From Microglena sp. YARC (lineage: Eukaryota; Chlorophyta; Chlorophyceae; Chlamydomonadales; Chlamydomonadaceae), in contig CM039462.1 of the NCBI GenBank assembly GCA_022414725.1, positions 1,822,900 through 1,886,899 of the forward strand: a stretch of 64,000 nt of DNA, read 5' to 3'. A program made the position numbers and the translations under genes. Under the pieces are notes generated by a model, which searched no databases, had not been told where the DNA came from, and was given only the letters and a program-made list of their open reading frames with translations. Of the stretch, positions 1 through 9,965 are shown in pieces; position 1 is the first letter of the stretch; every line of letters starts with the position of its first letter.

Positions 1-516
1 TGCTAGAAGCTTCCACTTTTAATTTGAAAATGTGAAGGCGAACTGTATTAGTAGCAATATTCTGACGACTTTCACAGCACCCCCCCCTCTTCCATTGAAA
101 TTCACGAACAAATCTCTGGCCCTGCATGCATTCCGAAACGGAGAATATCCTGGAATCCAACTTCATGTCACCAAGCTTTTGGAAAGCAACGTTTCCCGAG
201 AGGTTTAGGTTTAGATGGGTTAGGATACGAATACGTGTTTAGGGAGGGCTTCTCAGCGCGGGATAAGATATAAACGCATCGGTGCTGCTGAGATACATCG
301 GATTTTGGGTTTAGTTCGCAACTCAGCGTCTTGAGATCCCTCTCGGTCAATCGATACTCTAACTTGGCCTTTGACACACACATGCGTGCGCAGCGCATAG
401 CCCTCATTTCTGAACGGAATTTGGCAGACAGGATGCACCTCTAGGGGGAGCGACAACTTCCGCCATCAGCCTCTCACAATGATACGGCTTTGACACCAGA
501 AACCATCAGTCCACGA
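1..516. other. No gene recognised
   Basis: Short overlapping reading frames occur on the minus strand, but none has a recognisable domain, a convincing start, or a neighbour suggesting a shared function. I see no repeat or transposon end of the families found elsewhere in the window. Confidence 0.4.
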
Positions 517-804
517 TCACACCAGAACATCCGCTTTGCTTGCCTCTGAAAGACCCTCGTGAATACGCATCCTCTCGAACTCTTCATCTTTCACAAGGTT
601 TCCATCAGGCTCCAACTTCTCTTGCACCGCAATACCAAGCTCGGTGAACCCTACGTTTCCCACCAACATGAGGTTCGCGGCGTCCTCTGAGACGTCGCAT
701 AATCGATGGTATTTATCATCACTTTTTGATAAATGCAACGCGATGATGTGGAGTGGGCCTGCAGGGTTCCATGAGGGAATCAAAAGGTAGTTAATAACCT
801 TCAT
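517..804 (-). CDS. Hypothetical protein, 95 aa
   Basis: Unrecognised. The frame is open further upstream but its first ATG is at 804, which I take as the start. The N-terminus (MKVINYLLIP) is hydrophobic and could be a signal or anchor; the rest is soluble and acidic, ending in a helix-like stretch rich in Glu, Lys and Ala. It may be the surviving part of a longer gene, since the flanking 200 bases hold no other support. Function unknown. Confidence 0.35.
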   Translation of the reverse strand: MKVINYLLIPSWNPAGPLHIIALHLSKSDDKYHRLCDVSEDAANLMLVGNVGFTELGIAVQEKLEPDGNLVKDEEFERMRIHEGLSEASKADVLV

Positions 805-1053
805 GAAAATGATTACACTGCTTACTCTGCCCAATTGACCCTAACGCTAGGCATGATCCGCCTTGATCAGCATCAAAACAAAACAATTTGACCCTCAAGG
901 GAGAAATAAAGACACCCCATATTATAATCGTTTATCCCCAATATCGGGCACTAGAGCGGAACATCGAGTTTGTCAAGATACTTTGCATCTAATGCGGGTG
1001 TCACGTCGTCGTAGTCTTCCAGGTTAATCGTTTATAGGAGTCAGACCATCCAC

Positions 1054-1359
1054 TCAGCTTAATACGGCGTACACTATACCTGCTATCATCGATATGGCCT
1101 GGAAACAGATGCACGCGCTTGGTGCGTCGGCCCCCGTGAACGGTCGGTTGTGCCACTCTGGGTTCAGTGTGAAGAGAAGGTCTATGGACCCGCACACGAC
1201 GAGCACGAGGATGATCAAGTTTCTCTGTGTGGGCGAACACCACCATGAGCGAGGTCTCCCAACGATCACAACCAATGCGATAAGGAACGAGACAACACCT
1301 AAAGCGTCCTTCATGTACCCATTAGATGCGAGGTTGTTATTATTATCACTCCTTGTCAT
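1054..1359 (-). CDS. Small multi-pass membrane protein, 101 aa
   Basis: Unrecognised family. The ATG at 1359 gives a 101-residue protein with an Asn-run N-terminus and three hydrophobic segments: about residues 18-35 (GVVSFLIALVVIVG), 45-65 (NLIILVLVVCGSIDLLF) and the last 15 residues (AISMIAGIVYAVL). It ends almost directly after the third segment, so the C-terminus would sit at the membrane face. Small membrane proteins of this sort are common in giant-virus inner membranes, but that role is inference. No neighbour shares an obvious operon-like arrangement. Confidence 0.5.
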   Translation of the reverse strand: MTRSDNNNNLASNGYMKDALGVVSFLIALVVIVGRPRSWWCSPTQRNLIILVLVVCGSIDLLFTLNPEWHNRPFTGADAPSACICFQAISMIAGIVYAVLS

Positions 1360-1600
1360 TGTTATCAATTAAAGTGGGAAATAAAGTGGGTTCAAACCGA
1401 AATGCCCAACATCTGGTTACAGTCGACGACGGAATAATGAGAGAATATCGAGACTCATTTAATTAACATCCCAATTACGTTCGCTTCGCTGTGTGTAGTC
1501 GTAATCGTATTCTCCTTCAGTTCTCAAAGCCGCCATGATCGTTTACATGATATTATTTTTTTTTGTTTTTAATTGTGTAAAATGAAAAGCGTATACATCG

Positions 1601-2023
1601 TTGCATGATAGACCGGATTTGCTTCATGAGCATTTTCCAATTGTTGTTGCAGTGGTTGATGTAGAGAACTTGAACAGGGGCACTGCATCGGTGATTGATG
1701 ATGGACAATTATCAGAGATCCGAGCCGCTGAGAATATGTTGCTTCCATTTGCCATCCCTGATTGTACCCACATGGCACCTTCTCCCACTGATCGCACCAT
1801 CAACGTAGGGCACCTGCCTGAACAATTGGTGACAAGAAACGGAACAATTTACAATATGGCATGGGACAATACAGTATCTCCGAAATGCACTTTACAACTC
1901 ATTGGGCGTTTGACCGACGTATGGGGATATGAGTGTAATGGAAAGTACATGAGCGGAATCACATGGACTGTTGATCGGATCTACGTGGAATCCGATCCTA
2001 CCAAGAGCTTCCCGCACGAATAA
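1601..2023 (+). CDS. Hypothetical protein, start unclear
   Basis: Unrecognised. The frame is open from 1601 to the TAA at 2021 but its first in-frame ATG is internal (1736), so the N-terminus is either non-ATG, lost, or in another exon or frame. A short ATG-initiated frame at 1581 (MKSVYIVA then stop) runs into this region one frame away, which would fit a small indel near 1600. The C-terminal half is Trp/Tyr/Gly-rich and could be a compact beta domain. No motif identified. Confidence 0.35.
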   Translation: MHDRPDLLHEHFPIVVAVVDVENLNRGTASVIDDGQLSEIRAAENMLLPFAIPDCTHMAPSPTDRTINVGHLPEQLVTRNGTIYNMAWDNTVSPKCTLQLIGRLTDVWGYECNGKYMSGITWTVDRIYVESDPTKSFPHE

Positions 2024-2479
2024 CCAAGCAGGACTTTACCGGCGCATGCACATCAACTTCAGAACCCAAACCTTTATGAATGGAAATGGCACTAAGTCTT
2101 TTTGGAGAACCTAGCCCGACTATCTTTCTACTTGTAGAAGAGCAAGACAGGAAGCCCTGGACTGCTTAGTGGCACCGTAATTTATCATCCCTTTTTTTCT
2201 TCTTGTGACTTCTCAGTGTTAGCTTCTTACCTCCGCCACTGTAAGTGGTTGAGATCTGGGTCCGGCTCTAAGGGGTTTAATACCTACGCCACCAAAACGG
2301 TGGTTGGGAGTTTGGTTTGTTTGTCCTCGACACACCCCTGATGTAATGGGGTTTTTTGCATTGTGGGTGCTTTTTCTTTTTGTTTAAAGCACAGAGTCTC
2401 ATACATCCCTCGCGGTCAAGTAGACTTTAACATGTAATGTAATGTAAAAGAAACCTGTAATGTAATCAACTAAAGACCC

Positions 2480-2725
2480 CGTGTTCTTTTGGGCCACGGT
2501 GCCGGGGAAGAGGCGATCGCTTAAGTGCGGCTGGTCCTTCAATGGACACTCTCGAAAGTACCGACAAAAGAACGATACGGAGTCTGCAGGATGGAGAGCC
2601 GTGATCTAAAAAAGAACCACGATATTCTCGTTAACATCCTGCAATTTGTTGATTCAAAATCGTATTGGTGTTCCACTGCCCCGTGGGTTGCTACACCATT
2701 AGGTTACACCGTGCTGTCTTACCGT
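2480..2725 (+). mobile_element. Fragment of TcF element (Fanzor-type transposon), internal and 3' part
   Basis: This stretch matches 34,590-34,850 in inverted orientation, 58,690-58,860 directly, and 48,925-49,000 in part. Shared landmarks are AAGAGGCGATCGCTTAAGTG, CGATATTCTCGTTAACATC and GGGGCAGTGGAACACCAATA (the last as its complement). It lacks the terminal ACTGTA end seen in the other copies. The open frame across it (from 2525) is repeated in the copy ending at 34,797, so it may be an inherited coding remnant, but no domain is recognisable. Confidence 0.7.
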
Positions 2726-2899
2726 TTTGATATTTTCAACACTAATTGTTGCGAATAGTCAATCATCGGGCCTCTGCATTTGCAGACAGAACATCTCGAA
2801 ATACCTAGCTCATCTAAATACTTCGGTAAAGAAATGCTTTTGCAGAATGATATTGTTCCGCCTCCGCATTGTCTTGAGATATCCGGAATTTCCATGTTG

Positions 2900-2995
2900 T
2901 ACAGTTGTTCTCAAATAAAGTGGGACACACCTTATAATCATCCAGACTGCAGATCGTTGCGTTTGGGCAATCTGGCGTACGCCCCAATCTGTTGA
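2900..2995 (+). mobile_element. Family C transposon end
   Basis: Contains TTCTCAAATAAAGTGGGACA followed by the shared subterminal segment CATCCAGACTGCAGATCGTTG. The same pair recurs at 13.3, 21.85, 38.08, 58.2-58.28 and 61.7-61.77 kb, in either orientation. It is the end of a terminal-inverted-repeat element; no partner end is visible close by. The bases from 2,996 to 3,269 show nothing else I can support. Confidence 0.6.
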
Positions 2996-3269
2996 GACAT
3001 CGGAGAGTCTCTATCCGGAATGACATCCGGAAGATATCAGCCGTTTCGAGGTTCCAAACGTCAGTTTGACGCTGAGTTGTATGTACGATTTATGTACTAC
3101 GTGCATCATTTCTAAGGACAAGTACGATAGGCTAAAGGCAGAAGGACATTCTGGTCTGTCCCATGCGGCTTTCGTTGGTATCTTGGTGTAGTGCAGAAAC
3201 TTGACGTTTACATGATGTAAAAAATTGAATGAAAATCGGTAGTATCCAAATGACAACTCTACAACAACA

Positions 3270-4248
3270 ATGTCTGACTATTCGTTATCATTAAATCTCG
3301 AAAACCCAGACAGTTTGTCAACCCGATACAGTTTTGGAAGCCTAGGCCCAGACACTATTAGAAACCTACGTGGTTCTGAAAGCCACTCCAACTTCGAAGA
3401 AGCCACCAATTTAGAAGAAGCTCAAAGCGCAAGAAGATCAAGATCAAGGTCCCCTGTTCAGTACCACCTACCGGACATGTATGTTCCTGATCCTGATTCT
3501 CACGATGCTCAAGCTGCTGATGCTGATCCTACTGCTGATGATCCTTACCAAGTGAACCATTTACTAAGTATACTGTATGCTGATATAGCTGCTCAAGCTG
3601 CGCAAGCTGCGCACTATGCTGCTCAAGCTGCTCAAGCTGCGCAAGCTGAGCTGCTCACGATGCTCAAGATACTCAAGCTGCTCAAGCTGCTCAAGCAAGC
3701 TGCGCACTGAAGCTGCTGCTTATGAGGAATTTGATTTCTCGAAGATATTTGATGATGATGCTGCTCCGGCTGATCCTCCTGCTTCTCCTGCTCCTGCTCC
3801 TGCTCCTGCTTCTTATGGAATGTGGATCAAGTCGATTGTGGTGTACATTATCAAGTACGTCACCCTGAACAGTATGGAGGATGCAAAGGCGGATGCATGG
3901 TTTATCCCGGCCACTCTCTACAAGATACTTGGCGGACATGACCAAAACAACAATGGATTCTCACGGAAATGCCGAATCAACATTGGGATGGAATCTGGTA
4001 CGAGTAAATCTTTCAGATTCAACTCTGAAATTGCGGACATACTCTTATCTGAGCTCAAATCTAAATTCTTGATTGTAATTCACCCGCTTGAGAAGGGCTC
4101 GACAAACTTCTGTCTGTTGGTTCAAAGTATCAATAAGAATCAGGACATTGCCGTAAAACAATTGTCAGAAAAAACTCTCGAAGGCATTGAGCAACCGAAG
4201 ACCCCCACTGATATCTCTAAATTCCTCGTGAAAAGAAGAAACTGTTAG
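3270..4248 (+). pseudogene. Ala/Gln-repeat protein, frame broken inside the repeat
   Basis: An ATG at 3270 opens a 146-aa frame that begins with a Ser-rich segment and an RSRSRS stretch, then enters a GCTCAAGCTGCN repeat (Ala-Ala-Gln) and stops at 3710. A second frame overlapping it carries on to 4248 with a Pro/Ala spacer and a C-terminal domain of about 130 residues (from YGMWIKSIVVYI). The two are best read as one gene whose repeat tract changed length so that the frame no longer passes through. In the repeat, all three frames avoid stops locally, so slippage is the simple explanation. The C-terminal domain is unrecognised. Confidence 0.5.
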
Positions 4249-4367
4249 ATTCAACGTACATTGTAGACGGAATACTAAAATGAAACCGCTTTTTTTTCCG
4301 CACCATTTACAAATGGCCCAATTCAGAATCGACTGGTTCACGGATCACCAATTCATTTTTGTACACT

Positions 4368-4883
4368 TCAGACTTCATACTTAATTTGACAGAAATTTTT
4401 GTAGATAAATGCAGCAACCAAGGCAACAAATACAACAACGGTCGCCCCATTAAAGTACATGTTGATGCGGGCGCGGCACGTCTGTTCGCGAGCAAACGGC
4501 ACGCCCTTGACCCAGTATGTGCCTGACTGGGGAACGACGTACATCATGGGCACATATTTTGCATCCGGCATGCTGTCCATTAATCCCTTCATATACCAAT
4601 TCATCAGTGATCCCGCCTTCTCGTTAAGGCTCTCCATGAGCTTTTCCTTCTGCTCATCCACCTCTGAACGCTTGGGTTGGAAGGGCTCCAATGCTTGCAT
4701 GTACGCGATGTAAGTACGCTCCAGCTCGTTGACCTGCGCTAGCGAATTTGCGTTGTTGAGAGACGCCACGAGCCTGACGTCTTCGTAGTTTGACCACCCG
4801 GAAACAAACGCCTTGCAATTGCAAAATGCCTCACGGGCTGAGACGACTTTGGCATCCGTCCAAGCGGGGTTTGCAGACTCCAT
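4368..4883 (-). CDS. C-terminally anchored membrane protein, 171 aa
   Basis: Unrecognised family. ATG at 4883. The body is soluble and helical (a likely coiled-coil region around LERTYIAYMQALEP and KLMESLNEKAGSLMNW), followed by a Tyr/Val-rich region and one strong transmembrane segment near the C-terminus (ATVVVFVALVAAFIY). That layout, a long ectodomain or cytosolic head with a single C-terminal anchor, resembles virion membrane proteins of large DNA viruses; this is inference from architecture only. Lies downstream of RPB2 on the same strand. Confidence 0.55.
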   Translation of the reverse strand: MESANPAWTDAKVVSAREAFCNCKAFVSGWSNYEDVRLVASLNNANSLAQVNELERTYIAYMQALEPFQPKRSEVDEQKEKLMESLNEKAGSLMNWYMKGLMDSMPDAKYVPMMYVVPQSGTYWVKGVPFAREQTCRARINMYFNGATVVVFVALVAAFIYKNFCQIKYEV

Positions 4884-5046
4884 ATCTCTCCCGATACTCC
4901 CGATGGTCTTATGGTCTTCGCAGTTGTTGTTGTTATCGAATAAATTGGGAAATTCTTTATACAGCTATCTGGCAAGCAAAGCGGAAGCCGCGTTGGCATG
5001 TTTTAACTGCGTTCCTATTTGCTTCATGTCACACTACATTCTTGGA

Positions 5047-5172
5047 CTACGAAGATTTCGAGCGACTGGCACGCTTATCGCAGGAGACGGACGTCCCGTA
5101 GAGCGGGCGGTTGTTCGTAAACATCATCTGTTGGTGCAACCCGTCCTCGTGTCTGGATCTTCCAGATAGCAT
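5047..5172 (-). CDS. Possible 41-aa basic protein
   Basis: A short ATG-started frame (MLSGRSRHEDGLHQQ...) ending in a Ser/Lys/Arg-rich tail. It lies 94 bases downstream of the RPB2 stop on the same strand. Codon content looks protein-like, but a second frame through the same bases, in phase with RPB2 beyond its TAG, is also open for about 60 codons, so the reading is not certain. Function unknown. Confidence 0.25.
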   Translation of the reverse strand: MLSGRSRHEDGLHQQMMFTNNRPLYGTSVSCDKRASRSKSS

Positions 5173-5266
5173 GCTGTAAAATTTGATCGACAAGGCGTTG
5201 CAACTGCTCGACACTGATTCGTACGAATTTTACACGGAAAAACTCAAACAACCCAACGCCACTGAG

Positions 5267-8200
5267 CTATAAATAAAATTCACCAGTGGATGTGAGAAGC
5301 GCTGCCTCCACCCCCAATGCTCTGAGTTCGTGCTGCATGAGGGTGAACGTGTAAGGTGTTTCAACAGTTGCCTCCTCGTCGGGTCCTTCTGGGTCTTCGC
5401 GTGCTGCGGCCCACCATTCCGCCGGCGTTCCTGACGTGGCATTGACCTTAGTTAAGTGGTGATCGCTGCGCTGCATGAACGCTTCGCGTGTGAACGATGC
5501 GAGTCCGTGTGCGACGAGTGCGTTCTGCTCCATCTCTCCAATGCGCAGCCCTCCGCTCTGTCCCTTGGACTTCGTTGGCTGACGTGTTGTGGCGTAGACT
5601 GCTCCTCGTGCACGCGACTGGTACTTGTCCTCTACCATGTGTTTCAAGCGACCGTAGTAATTCACGCCTACAAAGATGCGTGTTTTCGCCTCTTCTCCGG
5701 ATCGTCCGTTGTGCATGAGCATGTTCCCGTGTCCGTTTTCACGCAGACCCAGTTGGGTCAGCGCGGCTCCGATGTCTTCTCCTCCGAATGTGTCGGCGTT
5801 CATGCGAGCTCCTTTGACTGCTCCCTCGCGCGCTAGCACGGCTTCCAGTATATGCGAGACTGTCCTACGGTTGGGGAATGCATTGGGGTTGATGATGATG
5901 TCGGGTACGATACCGTCCTCTGCGCAGAACGGCATGTCCACGGCGGGTAGAATCATTCCCACCACCCCTTTCTGGCCGTAACGCGAGCTTAGTTTGTCTC
6001 CTAGTTCGGGGCTGCGCATCTGTCGGAGACGTACTTTGCATGCTCTAAGTTGTGGTAGTGCGTTGTCTTTTGCTGTGTTCTGATCTATGTTTTGCAAGTG
6101 GACGCCGTCTACATACGTGGGAAGGTCGGATTCTCTGGATTGTAGACGTTGAGATGCGTCCGTGAAGACGTCTTCCTTTGATGCGGTCGATGGTACCTTG
6201 ACCATTCCTACAACTGCGTCTCCTTCTCTTTTGCATTTTGTTGATCTTTGGCATTCCATGTTCGTCGAGGTTTTTGTATTCTTTTGTGGTTGTTTTGGTG
6301 GTGGTTGATAGGGCGTACCCGCGTGACACTAGCCGCTGTGGGTTCGCAAACACAATTTGGTTTTTTGTTTTTTGAATGTTTGGGTCCTCTGGTTCCTCCT
6401 CTGACTCCTCGTACCGGATGGTTTCGAATACTGTGAGTGCTAGTCGGCCGCGCTGCACGGCGTCTAGATTGATGATGATGGCGTCATCTTGGTTGTATCC
6501 TGTGTATGTGGCGATTGCTACTAGGACGTTCTCGCCGTGCGCGAAACGTCCTCCGAAGAGTCGGTCTGCGAAGCTCGTGCTTACCAGAGGGCGTTGGGCG
6601 TGGTGTAGTAGGAATGTGTTCGTATCGAACCGGTCCCTGATGGAGGTCATGGTCGTGCCTAGCGCTTGTATAAATTGCGCTAGACATAGTGAGTTGTACG
6701 CCCCGTTGTTGTGGTTAAGTAGTGGGTAGGTGTTGCTTACCATTGAGAGTGTGCTTCCTGCGTGTATCTCTGCGTGCGTGTATCTGCCTGGGATCGGGTC
6801 TCGATTGTTGACGTCTGCCTCGTTCATTGCCACTAGACATGTAGCTACTTCTTCGACGTCTATCATTTCGATTGCTCCGCTGCGTATCAATTCGGTCCAC
6901 GACGGATCACCGTTGATTGGTACGACCTTTCCTTCCTGTACTCTTCTTAGTGGTCTGCAGCATCTTCCTGCATCTGTGCGGATTGCCACGTTGTTCCTCC
7001 ACACGTCCCATGTGACGCCGAATGTGTTCAGTCTGGTGTCTTCCGTCCTTATTTTTTGTAGTGCATCTACTAGGTCCTTGGGTGTGTCTGTGATCGCTAT
7101 CCATGTGTCGTTAAAGTGCACCGCGGTTGCTTGTGGGGATAGTGTGCTGTTGGATAGATGTCTCGTGTATTTGTCTATGGCGGGTCTTATGGTTTCTTGT
7201 ACGACGGGTTCTGGTATGGCAAGTGATATGGTGACAAGCGTGGCTAGGTGCGTGAGGAGGCCTACGTTGGGTCCGTCTGGTGACTCTACTGGGCAGATGA
7301 CTCCCCAGTGCGACGGCCTTAGACGGTGTGTGTCTGCTATCTTGACGTTCCTGTCGACGGGGTTGTTTACTCGTCTCATGTGTAAAATGTATCCTAGATA
7401 TGAGACTCTGCTGAGTTCTTGGACGGGCGCGCGTGCATTGTCATCGCCGCGTCGCGATCCTTTGAGTGCTCGTACGAGGGCTTCTCGGATGATTCTTGGT
7501 TGGAAAATATTTTTCAGGTTGGCTTCGTTGACAAGCGTGTGTATATCGTTTGCAACGCGCCATGGTCCGGTGAGGAACTCTTCGTTGAGCGTGCGCAGGG
7601 TTGTTGCGATTGATAGTAGGTACGTGTCTCTGAAGAGATTGGCTGTGATTGCACCTGAGCACATGAGTCTCTTGTTGGCGTAGTGATCGAGTTCCGACAT
7701 GGGTTCTTTTCCTAGAGCGGCTCTTACGAGATGTCTCACGACTGCTCCTAGGGCGATTGCTTTGGCCTCGAACGTGCGTCCTACATTTGGGAAGAGGTCG
7801 TCTGTGAGGACGCTTTTGAGGTCGAGTTGGGACTTGAATCGTGTGCGTGGTATGAGGAAATCTATGGCTCCTCTCTGGCTGCTTACTCCAGACTTGTGTC
7901 TTGCGGCTATGGATGCGTGCATGAATGCGATTTCGACCTTGTTTCTCTCTTCTCCTGGATCTTCGTGGAAGATGGTTTTGAGGATGGCGCGATCGCTTTC
8001 GATGCCGAGTGCTCGGAAGAGAGTTGTGACGGGCACGGCTCCTTCGTTGATGTGGGTGACCGTGGCTGTGATTTCACCCGAAGTCATGACTCAGAAGACG
8101 CTTGTGCGTGGGAACACGTCGCGTGCGTCTGTGAAGACGCACCTGATGAATGCTTTTAGGATGAGTTTGTCGCCTTCTATTTTCTCTCCGCGTCGTGTGT

Positions 8201-8771
8201 AGAGTCGGTTCGGGACGCGTTCCTCTTGTGTCACGATGACCTTTTCGCGTCCGTCTATTACGAAGTATCCGCCCATATCGTATGGGCATTCTCCTCGTGC
8301 TCGTAACTGGTGCGGCTTTAGCCCTCTTAGAGAGCACGCTTTGGAGTGGATCATGATGGGTATGAATCCGATGTGCACGCGTCCGAAGTCTCGTGTCTCG
8401 GCGTTGTTGTCCGGATAGACCACGTGGACGTCTGCAAATATGTCCGCCCCGTACGTTTGGTTTGCTATACGGGCTTGTGATGGTAGAGTCGGGGTTGGGT
8501 CTCCTATGTGCACGTCGTGATCGGGGCGGAGTTTTTCGTCTCCTCCTACGTACACCTTCACCGTGTGTTTGGTTTTCGTGTTGGGGTCTTCGCGCACCAT
8601 TGTGATTGGGTTCATGCTGCGTACGATCGCTCTTAGACGCGTTCCTAGTAGGTCATCGAACGAGTCGATGTGATGTTGTGTAGCGAAGTGTTTCTCGCGT
8701 TCCTTGAAGAATGCGTCCATGATGGGTGCGGCTGCGGCGTCGGGAGTGTAGTGCATAGTGTAATTTTGCAT
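5267..8771 (-). CDS. RPB2: DNA-directed RNA polymerase subunit 2 (RPB2), interrupted
   Basis: Second-largest RNA polymerase subunit, which forms half of the catalytic cleft. Three open pieces align end to end with the family. The first (ATG 8771 to TGA 8091-8093) holds the N-terminal lobe. The second continues in the same frame from 8090 with the fork and hybrid-binding regions, including HWGVICPVESPDGPNVG and GYNQDDAIII. The third, offset by one base from about 6238, has GDKLSSRYGQKGVVG and GLRIGEMEQNALVAHG. Total about 1,165 residues, close to the cellular length. Oddities are the in-frame TGA, a one-base shift at the T-run 6235-6238 (an A-run on the coding strand), and a C-terminus without the cysteines of the usual zinc clamp. 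Identity is certain; whether it is functional is not. Confidence 0.95.
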
Positions 8772-8810
8772 CGCGTCTACATTTTGTGTGTCTTTTTATT
8801 GTCGGGAAAT

Positions 8811-9173
8811 TTACGAGTTCTTCTTCGGGGTATTGATTGCGCCGTTAACGACGCCGCACAACCTGGGGCCGGTGTCGCACGTGTCCATGATTGCAAGCTT
8901 GAGCTTCTCGTAGACGGTATAGAAGTCGCGTGTGGCCTTATCGAAATCCTCCTTCTGCTTCGTAGCTGTCTCGATGGTCTGCACGAGCTTTGTGATTGCA
9001 TCCTGCTCTTCTAGGGTTGAGGTCTTCTTGATGAGTTGGTTTGTGTTGATGATGTTCATGCGGTTGATGAGGTCGCCTGGGGGGATCTTTGCTAGTTCCT
9101 TCTGCACCATCTTTGGGGTCACAGCGGTTGAGAACATACCTCTGCCAGTCTGCATATTTGTCTTAGGTGGCAT
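8811..9173 (-). CDS. Hypothetical coiled-coil protein, 120 aa
   Basis: ATG at 9173, TAA at 8811, directly upstream of RPB2 on the same strand with a 39-base gap, so the two could be co-expressed. A central helix rich in Glu, Lys, Gln and Leu (about residues 45-95) is a likely coiled coil; Lys-rich tail. No domain recognised. The upstream 60 bases are very AT-rich (ATATAATAATAGTAAT), a plausible promoter, but I cannot match a defined viral motif. Confidence 0.55.
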   Translation of the reverse strand: MPPKTNMQTGRGMFSTAVTPKMVQKELAKIPPGDLINRMNIINTNQLIKKTSTLEEQDAITKLVQTIETATKQKEDFDKATRDFYTVYEKLKLAIMDTCDTGPRLCGVVNGAINTPKKNS

Positions 9174-9239
9174 TTTAAGGTGTACGTTTTTTGAATATAA
9201 TAATAGTAATAAAAAAAATGGGGCGGTAGATAAAATGCA

Positions 9240-9383
9240 TCCAACGACACAGGCATCCGACCCTTGTCAAACTGATTCAAAAGAGATGATGAAAATAAAG
9301 AAGCACATTCGAATTCGGAAGAGAGTTTTTTACCTCAAGAAAGAGTTCAGGGACCAGCCAACCGCATCGTAGCGAGCGGCCAA
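9240..9383 (+). pseudogene. Fanzor2/TnpB-type fragment
   Basis: Matches the Fanzor2-type gene at 44.9-45.1 kb. Both share ACAGGCATCCGACC, then CGGAAGAGAGTTTTTTACC (one base different) and AAGAAAGAGTTCAGGGACCA. About 65 bases between these blocks are deleted here. Only the segment between RuvC motifs I and II survives, so there is no active protein. The fragment stops at an inverted copy of the next 23 bases of the parent gene, which forms the hairpin annotated separately. Confidence 0.7.
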
Positions 9384-9410
9384 GAAATGTGTTGGCCGCT
9401 CGCTACGATG
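9365..9410. terminator. Perfect 19-bp hairpin, candidate transcript end signal
   Basis: Arms 9365-9383 and 9392-9410 are exact reverse complements (CATCGTAGCGAGCGGCCAA and its complement) around an 8-base loop. It lies 19 bases beyond the stop codon of the minus-strand gene at 9429. In mimivirus-like giant viruses, palindromes of this kind mark transcript 3' ends, so this one could serve the 9429 gene. Its sequence, however, comes from the Fanzor2 fragment, so it arose as an inverted duplication during transposon decay. Structure is certain; function is inference. Confidence 0.6.
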
Positions 9411-9428
9411 ATGCGAAAAAATTACGCT

Positions 9429-9737
9429 CTACCCCATCCAATCACGGATGACGATGGATGTGCCTAAATCCAATAACAGTCGGCCATCCTCGGCAATCAC
9501 GGTGCCTGTAAAGTCAATTTCCGAGGAGCAAACTCCAGTGTTGCCAAGTTCCTGCAGCTCTGCCATTGTCAGGTTGCATTTCATGCATCGGTATGGTTGT
9601 AATTCTGACATTTCTAGTAGACCACATTTCCAAATGTGTTTGCCCCTATTGCGGTTTATAAGCTCTTCTCTGAGTTTGAACTCTGGACGTTGCCTTGTCC
9701 TCCCACGCGGGTGTTGCATTCGAGGGATGATATCCAT
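9429..9737 (-). CDS. Hypothetical protein with CxxC pair, 102 aa
   Basis: ATG at 9737, TAG at 9429. A basic N-terminus is followed by a WKC and a YRCMKCN pair and a later VCSS, which could make a small zinc site, then a beta-rich C-terminal half (IDFTGTVIAEDGRLLLDLG). I considered an RPB9- or TFIIS-type zinc ribbon because of the position beside RPB2, but the second CxxC is missing, so I do not name it. A TcF-like transposon end begins one base upstream of the ATG and therefore supplies its 5' leader. Confidence 0.45.
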   Translation of the reverse strand: MDIIPRMQHPRGRTRQRPEFKLREELINRNRGKHIWKCGLLEMSELQPYRCMKCNLTMAELQELGNTGVCSSEIDFTGTVIAEDGRLLLDLGTSIVIRDWMG

Positions 9738-9965
9738 TTACACTCAACAGAATATATAAATGAAACGTCTCTGTGCGGTGGTGTCTACAACAATACGATT
9801 TTATAAAATCCATCAACACGCAGACGAAACGGGCTGGATTATTGGATATCGTGGAACGTAAAAGCCTCAAAAAATATGTGTAGTGAAGCAAGGATCTGTA
9901 TCTGGTTTCAGGGATATCAGAGTGTCCCAAAATTATGTGAGAACAACTGTATACATACATACAAT
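9738..9965. mobile_element. Transposon ends upstream of two genes
   Basis: At 9739-9768 lies a degenerate TcF end (TACACTCAACAGAATATATA). At about 9920-9955 lies an end of the variant C family, GTCCCAAAATTATGTGAGAA, followed by CAACTGTA. The rest has no other feature. These ends abut the starts of the genes at 9737 (minus) and 9966 (plus), so both genes have transposon-derived leaders. Confidence 0.5.

Noticed and set aside
6730..7683. 317-codon plus-strand frame over RPB2
   Set aside because: It is antisense to a highly conserved part of RPB2, and its product has no recognisable domain; the frame is a shadow of RPB2 codon usage.
9429..9737. RPB9 or TFIIS identity for the 102-aa protein
   Set aside because: Tempting beside RPB2, but only one CxxC pair is present and the acidic hairpin of these factors is not seen.
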